Shown here in pieces: positions 33,955 to 45,823 of a stretch of 64,000 bases of DNA; position 1 is the first letter of the stretch, and each line of letters opens with the position of its first letter. Source of the stretch: Tipula vernalis. Lineage: Eukaryota; Arthropoda; Insecta; Diptera; Tipulidae. Where the stretch lies: positions 115,992,838 to 116,056,837 of the forward strand of contig OY282558.1 in assembly GCA_958295665.1 (NCBI GenBank). Direction: 5' to 3'. The position numbers and the translations under genes were made by a program. The notes beneath the pieces were generated by a model. The model saw nothing but the letters and a program-made list of their open reading frames with translations, searched no databases and was not told the DNA's origin.

Positions 33955-36020
33955 TGACTAATGGGACGATATATAGTAGCTGATTAAATTCTCTGTTCCG
34001 TAAGTCCCAAAAGTGTCTCTTATGCCCCGAAATAAATTAGTTCCGAATTTTAACCTAAAGGACTCCTAACAAGTTAGGATACTTGAATTTTAATCTAAAG
34101 AGCATTTAACACCCTGGACGGAGATTTGAAATCAGGTTCCGATATTTATTATATGGTTAACATCGTTAATTTTAGCGTCCTCTAACTCCAGAAATAAGTT
34201 TGTTTATGATATTTACCTTGCCAAAAATTTGAACTCCAAACTCTTTTAATTAATAAATTAGTTGACTAAATTAATCGTCTATCAACACTAAATAGTGATT
34301 CCGTAATCCCAGAAATAGTTTGTGATGAAAGAGTTTAAATCTATGTGGGTACCTGACACCGATTTTCTCAACTATATAGACGACTAAACTAAAATGAAGA
34401 CTAGAGATTGTTTGAGTTTTTAATTGTCATTATTCAATCAAATCGTTTACTTTAGGAATTATTTACACAGTGATTTCAACAGAAATCCTGATTTTTAAAA
34501 TTTGGATTTAACTTTGAATAAATTTACTCACCCCGGAGCCTATCATTCTAAACGAGCACATGAGCACTGTCATTCTAATCGGTCCAAAAATTGGTATTTT
34601 TAAAATAGCGTGTAATTCGTAATAGGATGTAAATCAAACCATTGTTGGAGCTAGTAGCTTTAATTCTTTTTGGAATAACCTAAAATGTGGCTTAATAATG
34701 TGATGATTTGATGATATGATGGTCTGGTGGGCTTTAGATTGTATGATGGTGTGATAATATAATAGACCAAAAGTAACGATTAATGTTAAAACGTTAAAGT
34801 TAAAACGGACGCAGCAACTGAGAATGGAACTATGTTCTCGATATTTAAATCTCCGTCCAGTTTTTCATTTATCACACCTAAGATGACTTGAAGGCGATCT
34901 TCGTTCCCTTGGTAATGGGATGTTTGGCGGAGTTTCCCATGTTTTCTAATCTCTGAATGCTTGGGTTAATTAATTTCCTATATATAGGCCTGGTTGAACT
35001 TATTCGGAGATACAAAGTATTTCTACGTCAATTGGTGTATAAGATTTTTGTAGGTGAAATATTTATTTATTTATTGTCGCTACACAACAAGGTGAACTTT
35101 AGTCTTTTTCCTTATTTCTGTTTTAAGAGTTGCTAAATTTGTTGTCGAACACAACTTAGAGTATAGGCTAAGATAGGATTGAGGTGAATTATTTACTGTG
35201 CTTAGGTAATGTTGTTTTGTAAACTTTTAATTTTATTCGTCGTTTCAGTATCATTATTCCTGACATCTTCGTTATTTTCAGAACTTTTTATAGATATGGT
35301 ATTATAAGGGCTGATTGGGATTGTTATTAGGGGATTTTGGTAGTTCTTTGGACTCAAGCATCACTTCTTTTCAGTGCGCTCTCGAGCCTGTTAGATTTTT
35401 CTGGACAAACTTCTTTAGATAATAGTTTATTTGGGCATTGTGTTTGTTTACAGAGTTATTAGTTTTGTTCTCAGCTATGTTTAAGCGTTGAAATGAACTA
35501 GAAATATTTTTCATTAGGCTTCTGCCATGATATTGACTGGGAATGCTGGAAATGCCACATTGAATTTTCAAAGTGTTAAACATACTATGGTGCTTTGAAA
35601 AGTGGGTCTTTGTATTTGATTCTGATAATGGTGGGTTGAGTAGTAGCTTTGATTATTATTCTTGTTTGATTGAAAACTTTATAATGGATGGGCATTATGG
35701 AAGTACCCGAGGTATACCTTAGGAATCCGTGAATCATTTTTGCATTTAGTTCCACGTTCCTGTATTATGTGTCCATTTCTCATCTTATTTGCTGTGTAAT
35801 AGTTTAAATTCAATGTTGATGAATGAACAAGATATGAAAATATGGGACGTCAGGCTACTGTTGTAAAATTTCCGATACTTTTAAATTTGTTAATATTACC
35901 GATAACACGGGTAAAATAGGTAACACAATTTTTATTCAATATTTTAATTCTAATTTGTACCACAGAACACTAGTAATATTTTGACGTCTGGACAAAAGTA
36001 GTAAGATTTTTAGATTCGGC
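33955..36020. other. Unassigned stretch
   Basis: Moderately AT-rich. A minus-strand open frame at 35371-35583 (70 codons) and a non-AT-rich patch at 34795-35000 have no recognised similarity. Short blocks such as CCGAAATAAATTAGTTCCG (34029) and TCCAGAAATAAGTTTGTT (34189) suggest degenerate repeats. No RNA gene seen. Confidence 0.4.
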
Positions 36021-36023
36021 TCA

Positions 36024-36241
36024 TTATTCTTTCAAATATATTTCATCCTCTTCAAAGTAATCACTTTCGGGTAGAATACACTTATGCCAACGTTTTTTCC
36101 AGTCTTTTAAACAGTTCTTAAAGTCTATTTCCGGAATGACTTACAAAACCTTATTTGATTCGGCTTGAATCTCTTCGATCGTGTTAAAGCGATGTACCCG
36201 GAGCGGTTTCTTGAGTTTCAGGAGTAACCAGAAGTCAAGTA
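36024..36241 (-). pseudogene. mariner transposase C-terminal fragment
   Basis: The minus strand encodes LLDFWLLLKLKKPLRVHRFN followed by TIEEIQAESNKVL. After one in-frame stop it continues VIPEIDFKNCLKDWKKRWHK and CILPESDYFEEDEIYLKE up to the natural-looking stop at 36024-36026. This is the C-terminal quarter of an irritans-type mariner transposase, starting just after the third catalytic position. The upstream part of the protein and both TIRs are missing. Confidence 0.82.
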
Positions 36242-36571
36242 GTTGTAAAAATAATCACGTACAACCAATCCAGGGTGAGACGGCTAAGATCTCTAATATA
36301 GGTAGATGTCGAAGGACGGCGAGATCGTCTTTAACGCCTACAGTAAATAATAAATTATACAAAAATATGAGTTTTATGATCAATTAAACTCTTTAATGAA
36401 TGTATGGCTCATAACTTCATCTTCGTTATCCACATTTTCTATGTTCGATCTCGACAGGTTTAAGTTGTGAAAAATGTACGTTAGTTTTCCTGCACGATCA
36501 ACAGTCAATGGATTACGTGTTCGACTATGTATATAAAAACATAAGTGTGTATAACAGGCATGCTCAAAATA

Positions 36572-37420
36572 TCACCCACCAAGCACTGAAGTAGAACCCA
36601 ATCCCGCCCAACAAATTTTACCAGAGAGGTAAACCTTACTTGCAACCACAAACGGTCGTGAAAAAAGTTCACTTCGAACATTGTAATGCACCAAAGACTC
36701 ATATATTTTCTTGCCCTTATATTTTTTGTCCTTATATTTTGGGTGAAGTTCTGCGACATTAAAAATAAATTCAGTCGCTTCAAGTTTCTGTAATTCCGAA
36801 ATACACTTTCCTCGAATAGCTGGTTCAAGCAAATTTGAGAATACTTATAAGTTCTTCGAGCAAACTCTCAAAAGAAGATGGCCATTTAGCAATCGGAGGT
36901 AGTACACAATGAACAATTTCGAATAAGAGATTGTAGATGCCTTCATCGATAGTCAGTTCCTTTAGGGCATACCTGATGTAGCATGAAGGTAGATCTAATG
37001 TAGCATGAAAAATGTCCGAGTTTTTTTTCTATCAGAAACCATCCGTACGACTGAGTGAAAATTTCAAACTGTTGATTAACTGAATCTTGAAGATATCGAA
37101 AATGAGCAAGTTAAGTCCATGGCAGATGTATCCGTACTTGGTAATATAGTGATAGCTTTTGTTAACCATTTTTCGGGACGCTTTATTGTTCGTTTAGTTT
37201 ATTTTCGTTCCATTGTAAGTAATAAGTACAACAAATTTATAAATCTCGACGTCTTTTAACACCGCCTCAACTTTCTTGAAAAGCAGCTTTAAAAGCCAAA
37301 AGTCGATTTTCCTTAGTGAGTAGATTTATAGAAAAAAGCTTTAGGTGTATTGATGACATAATTTGTTATGGAGTCCCTGAGTATGTTCGACCAAGCATCG
37401 GTCTGCAACGTCAGATGCGC
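36572..37420 (-). pseudogene. hAT-superfamily transposase remnant
   Basis: Reading down the minus strand, 37420-37322 gives LTLQTDAWSNILRDSITNYV and NTPKAFFYK, the DUF659-type block of hAT transposases with the first catalytic Asp. The block at about 37150-37060 gives YGYICHGLNLLIFDI, the hAT block with conserved Cys and His. The intact piece 36832-36572 gives LEATEFIFNVAELHPKYKDK and SRPFVVASKVYLSGKICWAG. A shifted frame then ends in DILSMPVI, the start of the dimerisation domain. Frameshifts and missing segments rule out activity. Confidence 0.8.
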
Positions 37421-38649
37421 GTTGATATCTCGAACGAAGTTTTTAGAACGGTCGTAATTTCTTGAGCAAATCAATACAATCCGACTTTGTGGTTGAGCCT
37501 AATGGATCACCAGAAACAAAAATTGCTCTTCGACCGTCTGGTGCTACTTTGGTCTCATGTTGTCAACGAAATTCCAGCATACTAGAGCTTTTCATCGACT
37601 AAGACGTTGCAGCCACTTTTCTAGTTAAAATAGTGATTGGTGTTTTTTCCAGACAGAGCGATGGATCATATACATGGTCAGATTCCAACTCTATTACATA
37701 TTTGCCAAATGAATATGTCAATGAAACAGGAAAAAGGTGAAGATTATACATATTTTACAGCAAAAATTTGGTGTAGTAGGTTAACAGGAAAATGGATTTT
37801 TAATGGATCAGGAAATATAATGCAGTGGTGTCATAACTCTTTTTTCATTTGGACTAGTTGAGTTGTTTGGAAAAAACATTTTTAATATATATTACCGATA
37901 TTACCACTGTAACACCAATTTGGGTAATATTACCTAAAATGACTTATTTTACCTGTAATATTACCACCGACAATATTACCGTTTACATCACTACGTCTGG
38001 GTTAAAGTTTATGATTGCTTTTGCGTTTGAGAAGTGAGGGGTGGCTAGTTTCGGCGACAGAACTTTTGCTGTGAAACTACTGGTATCACCTATAGGCTTG
38101 GTATTGTTATTTTTTGTTTTCGGTGGTTCTTGAAAGGCGGAATGAAGTACGGGCCTTATCTGATTTGGTTGAATCGCGTGACATTCATTTATCTAATTAA
38201 GAAACATATTCCTTTTTTCGGCTGCGCCACTGTTATGTATTTGATCACTGTTACGTTTTCTTTGACAATTTACCTTATACACTAATGTGATATGCGAAAG
38301 TTGTTTCACTATAACTACAACATGGAAGTGACCAAAAACCAAGATTTAATTAAATTAGCAGAACACACACAAACTTATTCTGTTAAAATAAAATTTATTA
38401 CAATTTAAAAACTGCTAATTTTGCTTAATAGAAATGCAAATGTTTTAGTTAGATTAGTTTAAGGAAATTTGAGCAAGCCGAAAATTTGAAAAATTTCAAA
38501 ACTAGAACGAGCATATATGAACGTTCATTAACCTGTGTTAACATACTGAAATTTGGAATGGGATTTAAAATTGGGTAATAATGAAAGAGGTTGGTTCGGA
38601 AGTTCTAAATGGTAATTGAAGCTCTCAATAAGGTAAAGAGAAAGAGAAA
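37421..38649. other. Unassigned stretch
   Basis: No recognised coding sequence. Several short TTACC/GGTAA-rich blocks (37893-37985, 'tattaccgatattaccactgta') form a low-complexity patch. The hexanucleotide repeat that follows begins at 38650. Confidence 0.45.
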
Positions 38650-38816
38650 GGTAATGATAATGGTAATGGTAACGGTAATGGTAATGGTAACGGTAATGGT
38701 AATAATCACGGAATGCCAATGGTTTTGGTAATGGTAATGGTTATGGCTCTAGTAATGGTAATGGTAATGGTAGTGGAAATGATAATGGTAATGGTAATGA
38801 CAAAGGTAATGGTAAA
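38650..38816. repeat. (GGTAAT)n microsatellite
   Basis: About 165 bp of GGTAAT hexamers with C-for-T and other single-base variants (GGTAAC, GATAAT) and one interruption around 38701-38735. The hexamer phase is kept across much of the tract. Confidence 0.95.
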
Positions 38817-38921
38817 GTTAAAACTAAAGGTATAGTTCAAAATTTAACATTTTATGGTATTTAAAATTTAATTTTAACATACGATAAAGTGTAGTACATT
38901 CGTCTGTGACTCGGTGTAGTA

Positions 38922-39131
38922 CACTAGAGGAAATAAATATAACGGCAACCACGAAACATGTTAAATTATTAAAAATATAAATTTGGCAAATAAATATTTT
39001 GTATTATTTAATTCTCTTTGATATTCTACAACATTCTTATTTACTATTTCTTTCTCCTTCTTTCTTATTAGAGTATAATAACAATATTTAGTTTTTTTTC
39101 TTGTTTCCCATAGGAAATATTTATAACGGCA
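38922..39131 (+). repeat. Left IR/DR of the Tc3-family element
   Basis: It has an outer GAGGAAATAAATATAACGGC copy (38922-38949) and an inner GGAAATATTTATAACGGCA copy (39113-39131) in the same orientation. Two direct repeats within each inverted end are the known IR/DR layout for paired transposase-binding sites. The transposase promoter presumably lies between here and 39271. Confidence 0.85.
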
Positions 39132-39270
39132 CTTACGATTATCGTTTTTTTGCTATTGTGTCAATGTATTTTAGTTTCGTATTTTATCTTCTATAGTTAG
39201 GACCTATTCACTTTTGAAATTCAAATAGTTTTTATTAGTTTTTGTGGTGTTATAATTACATTAAATTAAA

Positions 39271-40263
39271 ATGCCTAGAGGAGTATCGCTTAGCGAAATA
39301 GAAAAAGGCCGAATTCAATCCTACAAGTCAATGGGACTTTCTAATAGGCGAATAGCAAAAGAAATAGGAAGAAATCCAACCGTGGTGGACAATTTTGTTA
39401 ATTTGGGACAATTTTATGGCAAGACAAAAAGACCAGGACGAAAACCAACCATATCAAAAAGAATGAAAAATGCCATCATCGAGAAAGCTAGAAAAGAACA
39501 CAGCACATCGTCTGAGATAAAAGCAGATCTAAACGTACCAACAACAACAAGAAGGATTCGGCAAATTTTACAGCAATCTGAGAAGGTAAAATGGCTGAAA
39601 AGGAAAAAGAAACCTAAATTAACACCACACCATAAACAGGCACGATTGGAATTCGCAAAAAAACATATGCATTGGCGGTCGGAATGGCAGAATGTAATTT
39701 TTAGCGATGAAAAAAAATTCAATTTAGATGGGCCTGATGGAAATCAATTCTATTGGCATAATTTGTCTAAAGATGTTGAAGTTAGAATGAGCAGATATTT
39801 TGGAGGAGGATCTCTTATGGTTTGGGCAGCCTTTTGTTACAACGGTAAAACCCCAATTTGTTGGATAAGTACTAAAATGAATGCCGACTATTACATTAAT
39901 TTATTAGACAACGTTTTGTTGGAGTTTGCGGATAGAATCAATGAAAATTTTATATTTCAACACGATAATGCTTCCATTCATTCTGCAAAGGCAACAAAAA
40001 ATTGGCTAAGAAGTAAAAATATTGAAGTACTAGAGTGGCCTGCTATTAGCCCTGATTTAAAACCTATAGAAAATCTATGGGGTATATTAGTGCGAAAGGT
40101 ATACGCTAAAGGAAGGCAATTTACGACGGTCGAACAACTAAAGGATGCAATTCAAAAAGAATGGAGGGATATACCTGTATCAGAGCTTCAAAAATTATTC
40201 AATTCGATGCCCGATAGAATTTTTGAAGTTATCAATAAAGGCGGCGCTAGCACACACTATTAG
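39271..40263 (+). CDS. Tc3-like DD34E transposase
   Basis: 330 codons without interruption. The ATG at 39271 is the first in frame, and the N-terminus MPRGVSLSEIEKGRIQSYKS is typical of Tc3-like proteins. Residues about 1-50 form the first helix-turn-helix. A GRPR-like RPGRKPT follows at 54-60, then a second DNA-binding half (to about 115) with a basic stretch KWLKRKKKPK. The catalytic domain starts with NVIFSDEKKFNLDGPDG (Asp146). The second acid is in FQHDNASIHSA (Asp232) and the third in DLKPIENLWGILV (Glu267), giving 34 residues between the last two. The glycine-rich FGGGSLMVWAAF block (177-188) is intact. The protein would act in the nucleus, bind the inner and outer terminal repeats, and excise and insert the element at TA. 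All acids and motifs expected for activity are present. Confidence 0.93.
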   Translation: MPRGVSLSEIEKGRIQSYKSMGLSNRRIAKEIGRNPTVVDNFVNLGQFYGKTKRPGRKPTISKRMKNAIIEKARKEHSTSSEIKADLNVPTTTRRIRQILQQSEKVKWLKRKKKPKLTPHHKQARLEFAKKHMHWRSEWQNVIFSDEKKFNLDGPDGNQFYWHNLSKDVEVRMSRYFGGGSLMVWAAFCYNGKTPICWISTKMNADYYINLLDNVLLEFADRINENFIFQHDNASIHSAKATKNWLRSKNIEVLEWPAISPDLKPIENLWGILVRKVYAKGRQFTTVEQLKDAIQKEWRDIPVSELQKLFNSMPDRIFEVINKGGASTHY

Positions 40264-40289
40264 CTAAACAACAAATCATATAAATGCTC

Positions 40290-40501
40290 GTTGCCGTTAT
40301 AATTATTTCCAATTATTTTGGTACAAAAAATATTGAATTTTAAAAACCGTTAATTGTTAATCTTAATGCAATTAATAGATATTATGAATCATTGCGCAAT
40401 AAATATTATTTTAAGATAATAACTGAATTTTTAATTTTTATAATCGTTATCACATGTTTAGATCATTTTTGCAGTTGCCGTTATATTTATTTCCACTAGT
40501 G
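40290..40501 (-). repeat. Right IR/DR of the Tc3-family element
   Basis: Mirror image of the left end: inner copy GTTGCCGTTATAATTATTTC at 40290-40310 and outer copy at 40474-40501. Spacing (212 bp) matches the left end (210 bp). Immediately outside, the terminal TTTCCACTAGTGT is repeated once more at 40504-40516. Confidence 0.85.
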
Positions 40502-40689
40502 TATTTCCACTAGTGTTTTAATTCATTCGTCATCAGCGTTTTGATAGGGTTAACTATACTAGAAAAATTTACGAAAATTGTGAATAATCCATATACGATT
40601 GTGTAGCTTCTACTGTTGTTTGGTAGCGATCCGCTAGCTTTTGGAGGAGCTGGACGTGCTTTTGAGTTTTCGACATTTCTAATATAATA

Positions 40690-41220
40690 TCTAAGCACGC
40701 GTTTCGCAAGCAGTTTCGGCGGAACGGGGATCTTTATAGTAACCATGGTCGGAATTATGAATGCAGCTGGAACGGAACGGTTTGCGGGACGGTTTATTGT
40801 TGGAGCTGTTACGGGAGCAGTTACGTTTAATTTAAAAAGTGGATGGATAATTGACTAACATTTTGTTAGACGTTTTGAAGCATATCAAAAATCACACAAA
40901 CTGTTCCGTTGATAAGCCGAATTTACTCTTATGGTTTAGATAATGGTATAGTTATTGTTAACATTTCCACCGCATATTTCTCATACACCCCATCTGCTGG
41001 ATGTATCTGTGTATGTCAAGGAATTTTGCAGAACTTATTTCAATGATTTTTTGAGCAACAACCCCGGTAAAACCATTACCATATATGGTATTGCTCTTTT
41101 TATAAAAAGTCCAATTTTGAAAGCTTTTTCTCTTTAAAACATAGTAGAAAGCTTCAATGCAACGGGGATCTTTCCTATTAACAATGTCGTATTTACAGAA
41201 GTTAATTTTATCGCTGATCA
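40690..41220 (+). pseudogene. pogo/Tigger-like transposase (DDE_1) remnant
   Basis: Plus-strand frames give VSQAVSAERGS (about 40700), then IVTMVGIMNAAGT (about 40737) and AGRFIVGAVTGAVTFNLKSGW, then VLKHIKNHTNCSVDKPNLLL (about 40872). The best-kept block is LTFPPHISHTPHLLDVSVYV (40958-41017) followed by NNPGKTITIYGIAL and, after one stop, NIVESFNATGIFPINNVVFT. This order is that of pogo-type DDE_1 transposases. The 'DNH' acid block is corrupted. It starts soon after the Tc3-family element ends. Confidence 0.78.
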
Positions 41221-41931
41221 AGTCAGTGACGTGAAATCGACTTCATTAGTTGAAGTCGTACCTGGGAACTGCTCTATGGCAGTTTTGCCTAACGATACGA
41301 GAAATTTCTCACGAAATTAGTGGAGAAAATTTAATGAAGGCGAGAAGAGAAATAGAACAAATAGATTTTACTACACGTGTTTTTAAGTATACGGATGAAT
41401 CGAATTCACGAATAGTTCTCTCCAGTAAAGAATGGTGGAAAATCCCGAATATTTATGAACACCAAAAATAGACTAGAAGAATTAAAAGAAAAAAGACATA
41501 AGTTAAGTGCAGGACTTTTCTTTTAAATCGTGGTTATCGATGCATACTTTAAATTCAACCGAAGAAAGTATAGTTAGTTAAAACTTATTCCTAAACGATG
41601 TCAGTACTAGCTACCACTTTCATGTTTTCGAAATATTTCTACTTTTTTTTTTATAGAGCTTCTCCAAATGAGTGGGGAACGTAACCAACTTTACTCTCTC
41701 TATTATTATAGACTTAAGTTTAAAATATTCTGGAACTAGAGCTTTTATTTTAGGTGAAAAATTTTAATCGCCATTTTCCAGAATAGTTAAGTTTAAATCT
41801 TCCATTCCGGAATTTCTGGAAAACGGATATGCGAGAATTTTTTCTAAAATTTTTCATAAAAATAAAAATACTTAGGAAACGTTTGGCAAATACCTCAAAA
41901 GCTTTTTTATTACTGAAATTTTTTTTTACTA

Positions 41932-43160
41932 AACCATCTTCGGTACCATGTCCGGAAATAAAACTAAGAATAAAATATACACCTTTGAGCTAAGAGAGTA
42001 ATGTATGACGAAAATTACCCCAAGTGTAAATTGAACGGATATAACCTTCAATATCACAATTTAATAAAAGCGGGAGCTCTACCAGAAAGGCGAACTAGGC
42101 GGTTGCCTTAGACGCTAAATTGCCTAAGGCGCTAAAATACGCGCTTTTCGTTTTTATATTAAAAAAAAATTTTAATTTCCAAACAAGACATAAAATGGCT
42201 TGTTCATTGAGTTGTAGTCTTGTCGTAGATAGGTATTTCCAAATAACTGAAGAGGAAATTTCAAAATATATCTGCGAGAAAAGCTATCCGGGTAGAATGG
42301 AGCTTTTCAAAATTAAGAATAATCAATAACTCTCTAAGAGCTTCAATGAGACAGGATCATCTTACCAGATTGGCAACTTTGAGAGTTGTCTCGATATATT
42401 TTGTAAATGGTTTAGGGAAATTAAAAGTTGGGAAATGTTTAAATATCTCTGAATCTAAGTTCAGATGAAAAAACAAAATAATTTGTTTTTGAAGACAATT
42501 TTGGTTTCGGGTTTGATTCGAAACCCTGTTTTTAAGGTATACTATAGTTAAGTTTATTTTTTCCAAAGTGGCGCTTTGTTAAAATTTGCCGACTGCGCTG
42601 GGCTTCTGGAAAAATTATCGAGCCAATGCTGGTTACTAGACCATCTTCGGCAGTTCGTCCGGAAATAAAACTAAGAATCAAGTGTAGATCGTGGGGTGTT
42701 CTCTTGGAGGGAAGAGGATTGAATACGATGAATGTTACTTCAAGTTTAAATTGAACAGCAAACTTTCAATATTTACTAGACTTTCAACAACTTCAACCGG
42801 AAATAAAACTTAGAACAAAATGTAGACTATGGTCCATTCTTGACATAATCGCTTTCTCGGCCGGGATACACATTGTTTATGTAATACATGATTTCGAAAG
42901 AGACATTTTCAAAGGTTGGTTTATATCATGTGATAAATTGTCTTCTAAAAACAAGTTTTAGCTCCTAGAAAATCCAGCCTACAAGTTGTTGTTGGTCTTA
43001 TTTCGGGACAAGTTACCGAAGATGGTTTTGTGAATTTTATTTAGCATAAGCGGTACAATTTAAGCTTGGGATGATTTTCATCATATCAAGACTAGACAAC
43101 GGTCCACATTTTGTCCTTCATTATATTTCCGAACTTGGTACCAAGGATGGTTTTAATTTT
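41932..43160. repeat. Cluster of five direct and inverted ~45-bp repeats
   Basis: The motif ACCATCTTCGG.......GTCCGGAAATAAAACTAAGAA.......GT occurs in the forward direction at about 41932-41980, 42640-42690 and 42775-42830, and reversed at about 42985-43035 and 43100-43155. A second motif, AAGT(G/T)TAAATTGAAC, follows the first two forward copies. Together they give the region a loosely foldback arrangement with AT-rich spacers. No ORF. Possibly nested or amplified MITEs. Confidence 0.6.
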
Positions 43161-43557
43161 AGTCATATCTTACCGTCTTAGCCCCAACAGAACATCCCAA
43201 ATAAGTATGTAAATCAAGAATGGACATACCTTTTATTCTTGGTTTTATTGAGTGTTTCAATAAACCATTGATTGACTAGTTACTAATAAACTAAAATGTT
43301 TGAGGAAATTATTTACTGCCACGGGAAAGGAATTTTCTTCTTGAAAATGGTGATTTAGTTTGAAAATTACACATTTTTCTACTATCTTTCATCGTGCTTA
43401 AGCACCTCAGAGAATTGGGGCTGTATTTAATTTATTTTTCTCATTTTTATTGGGGGTACAATTTCATAATACCAAATTCCTCAAATTTTTGTGGCATTTC
43501 TGCACTGAGGCCAGAAAACTGATACAGAAAACTGTATTTATTGTAAGGCTGCTACAC

Positions 43558-43679
43558 TATGCCAATTAACGCGCATCTCAGTAAGGTTTTCCCATGCATA
43601 TTGTGGTTATATACGGTGGATTATGCTTCCAATATAGTCTCAGTGTCGGATAACTATGAATTTCGTGTTAACTGGCATA
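43558..43679. repeat. 122-bp inverted-repeat element
   Basis: TATGCCAATTAACGCG (43558-43573) pairs with CGTGTTAACTGGCATA (43664-43679), 14 of 16 matching. No target duplication is evident. A candidate short MITE. Confidence 0.4.
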
Positions 43680-45579
43680 ATACGGTACCACATCTATTCA
43701 CTTCTGTATAAAGACAGATTTTTGATTAAACTAATCGTAAAATCTGTTCATTTCACAATTTACATAAATTGGAACAATTTAATTCGTGTTTCCAAGTATT
43801 TTCTTTATAAATGTTTTGCTTTTATAACTGATGAAACATTCTTCAGCCTTATTTCGAATTAATAAAACTTAACAATAAACCAAAAAAAAAAAATGTTTCT
43901 ATGAATCATGCAGACATTTCACAACTTCCAAAAACAAATTCCTACCTGTCATATAATCAAAAGTTGTATACAATAAACGGTATATTCAAGGTGTTTGGTT
44001 AAAGAAAACTTTTCCATAAAATATTTTAAATTAAAATTGACAGTGCTCCCCACATTTTTTTAATTTTATGTTAACAATAACGATTCATGATCGCAGATAA
44101 AATAAATTTCTATAAAAAGGCAGTACGCGTACAAACACACACAAAACAATTACGATCTATCATTTAAGAGTTATACCACACACATTGAACTACTCATAAG
44201 TTTATCACATTTTAATCAATCGGTTGTAGTTTTAGTTAAACTGTAAACCGATCAATCTTGCTGCCTTCATTTTGTATAAATTAAATATTAAATTTTTTTT
44301 TTAATTTACAGTCTAATGCAGACAGACTTACCTACCTGGGTTTATAATGTTGTGTCAAAAAAAAAATTTTTTATTTATTTATTTTCGAAATCAATTAAAA
44401 ATTCAGCCACCATACCCATGAGTTTAACATGTTGGCCAAAATTTGGATTACATCCAAAATAATTAAGTAAAACACGAAAATCTACTAAAAATGTTCATCC
44501 TGTCGATTGGTCATTGTTAACGCGTACACATTATGTGTAGTTATGTATTATTATAGAAAGGATTTTTCCGTTATATCTGGATTGAAAATTATTTTATAAT
44601 CTTATCGATTTTATTGGGCAAATATATATATTTATGTATTTAGGTTTAGTTGGTTTTAACATCATGTTGGTGAAAAATGTTCAATCCAGTATGTAGACAT
44701 ATTAGGATTTTTATCTCACATCTCTCCTATGTATAGGTTCGGATATAGAATAAAATTGTTGGTCATTTTCCAGTACACATACGTACAATTAATTTCGTTG
44801 ATCATCAAATTGACATTTAGTGTTAACATTTTTTTTATGTTGGAAAAAATTGGAAAATAATTTTAATTAAAGATTAGTATACTGTGATAATGATTTTTAA
44901 ATTATTTTGAGGGTGAAATGTGAAATGTTGTTAAATTGAATTTTAACGATTTTTAGATAAAAATTTTTAATTATTGCTTGATACACATAATTGAATATTG
45001 TACAACGCCAATTAATTTTCAAAAACATTATTCATTCGAGATTTACATAATTGCATCTCCATTAGTATATAGCTATTGTGCATCAGCGAAGCGCCAAATC
45101 GTCGAGACATAATCCATCCAAAAAATAAAAAAAATATAAAAATAAATAAATATTGTATATGTACAAAACAATAAAATATAAATTTATTGTTAGAGCGGAC
45201 GATTCAAATGAATATTTATGAAGTTTTATGTAAATTTATTATTTTTATTGTAAAAACTCAACTAAATAAAAATTTCAAATTGCAAATGCAAATTTCAAAT
45301 GAAAATTTAATGAAATTTTTTTTTGATTTTTTGGGTGATTTTACCTCAATATTGTTTTGTTCGGGACATCAGACTGATTTAAACTAAGGATTTCGAAACA
45401 TTTTGTAAACAAATAATACCGTCGATTGGTGATTTGTAAAATATTAACTATATTGAAACTCTTACTGTTAAAGAATTGTTAACCGTTAACGCTTTATTTA
45501 GTTATACGTTAAGCTTGACATTTGACTTGTTTCAAAAATTTTGAAATTTTAAATATGTTGAATTTATAATTTCGATCTT
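43680..45579. other. AT-rich stretch without recognised features
   Basis: Low-complexity AT sequence with long A and T runs. No coding potential, RNA gene or clear repeat was recognised. Confidence 0.5.
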
Positions 45580-45584
45580 CTTAG

Positions 45585-45816
45585 TATCAGAAATTTTGTA
45601 GAAAATTGTAAGCAAGCACGCGGTATTGAAAATGCGATTATTGACAGGTTATAAAGTATGTATAAAAAATTATAAAGGCTAAGTTACACTACAAACAGAA
45701 TAATTTAACTTGAATGAACTTAGTGACAATTAGCAAATTAAATCGTATAAATTGTATACATAAAATTATCGTGAAATTATATAAAATAAATTACATTTTA
45801 GATTATTATTCCAACA
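45585..45816 (-). repeat. Copia 3' LTR
   Basis: 232 bp. On the minus strand it starts TGTTGGAATAATAATC next to the purine run and ends at 45585 beside the CTTAG target duplication. It aligns with the 5' LTR at 49445-49674 but lacks a 19-bp block and has about 29 extra bp near its start. Confidence 0.93.
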
Positions 45817-45823
45817 CTCCTCC

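Larger units (their letters stand above)
38922..40501 (+). mobile_element. Tc3-family Tc1/mariner transposon, apparently complete
   Basis: The 28-bp ends CACTAGAGGAAATAAATATA (38922 onward) and the reverse complement of 40474-40501 differ at a single position. TA lies directly outside both (38920-38921 and 40502-40503), as expected for this superfamily. Each terminal region holds a second, inner copy of the GGAAATA..TATAACGGCA motif about 210 bp from its end. A single uninterrupted transposase ORF lies between. Total length 1,580 bp. This is the only element in the window with matching ends, a target duplication and an intact ORF. Confidence 0.93.

Noticed and set aside
42067..42165. GC-richer palindromic patch (GGCGGTTGCCTTAGACGC...TTGCCTAAGGCGC)
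   Set aside because: The symmetry is short and imperfect and I found no second copy in the window, so it is not reported as an element.
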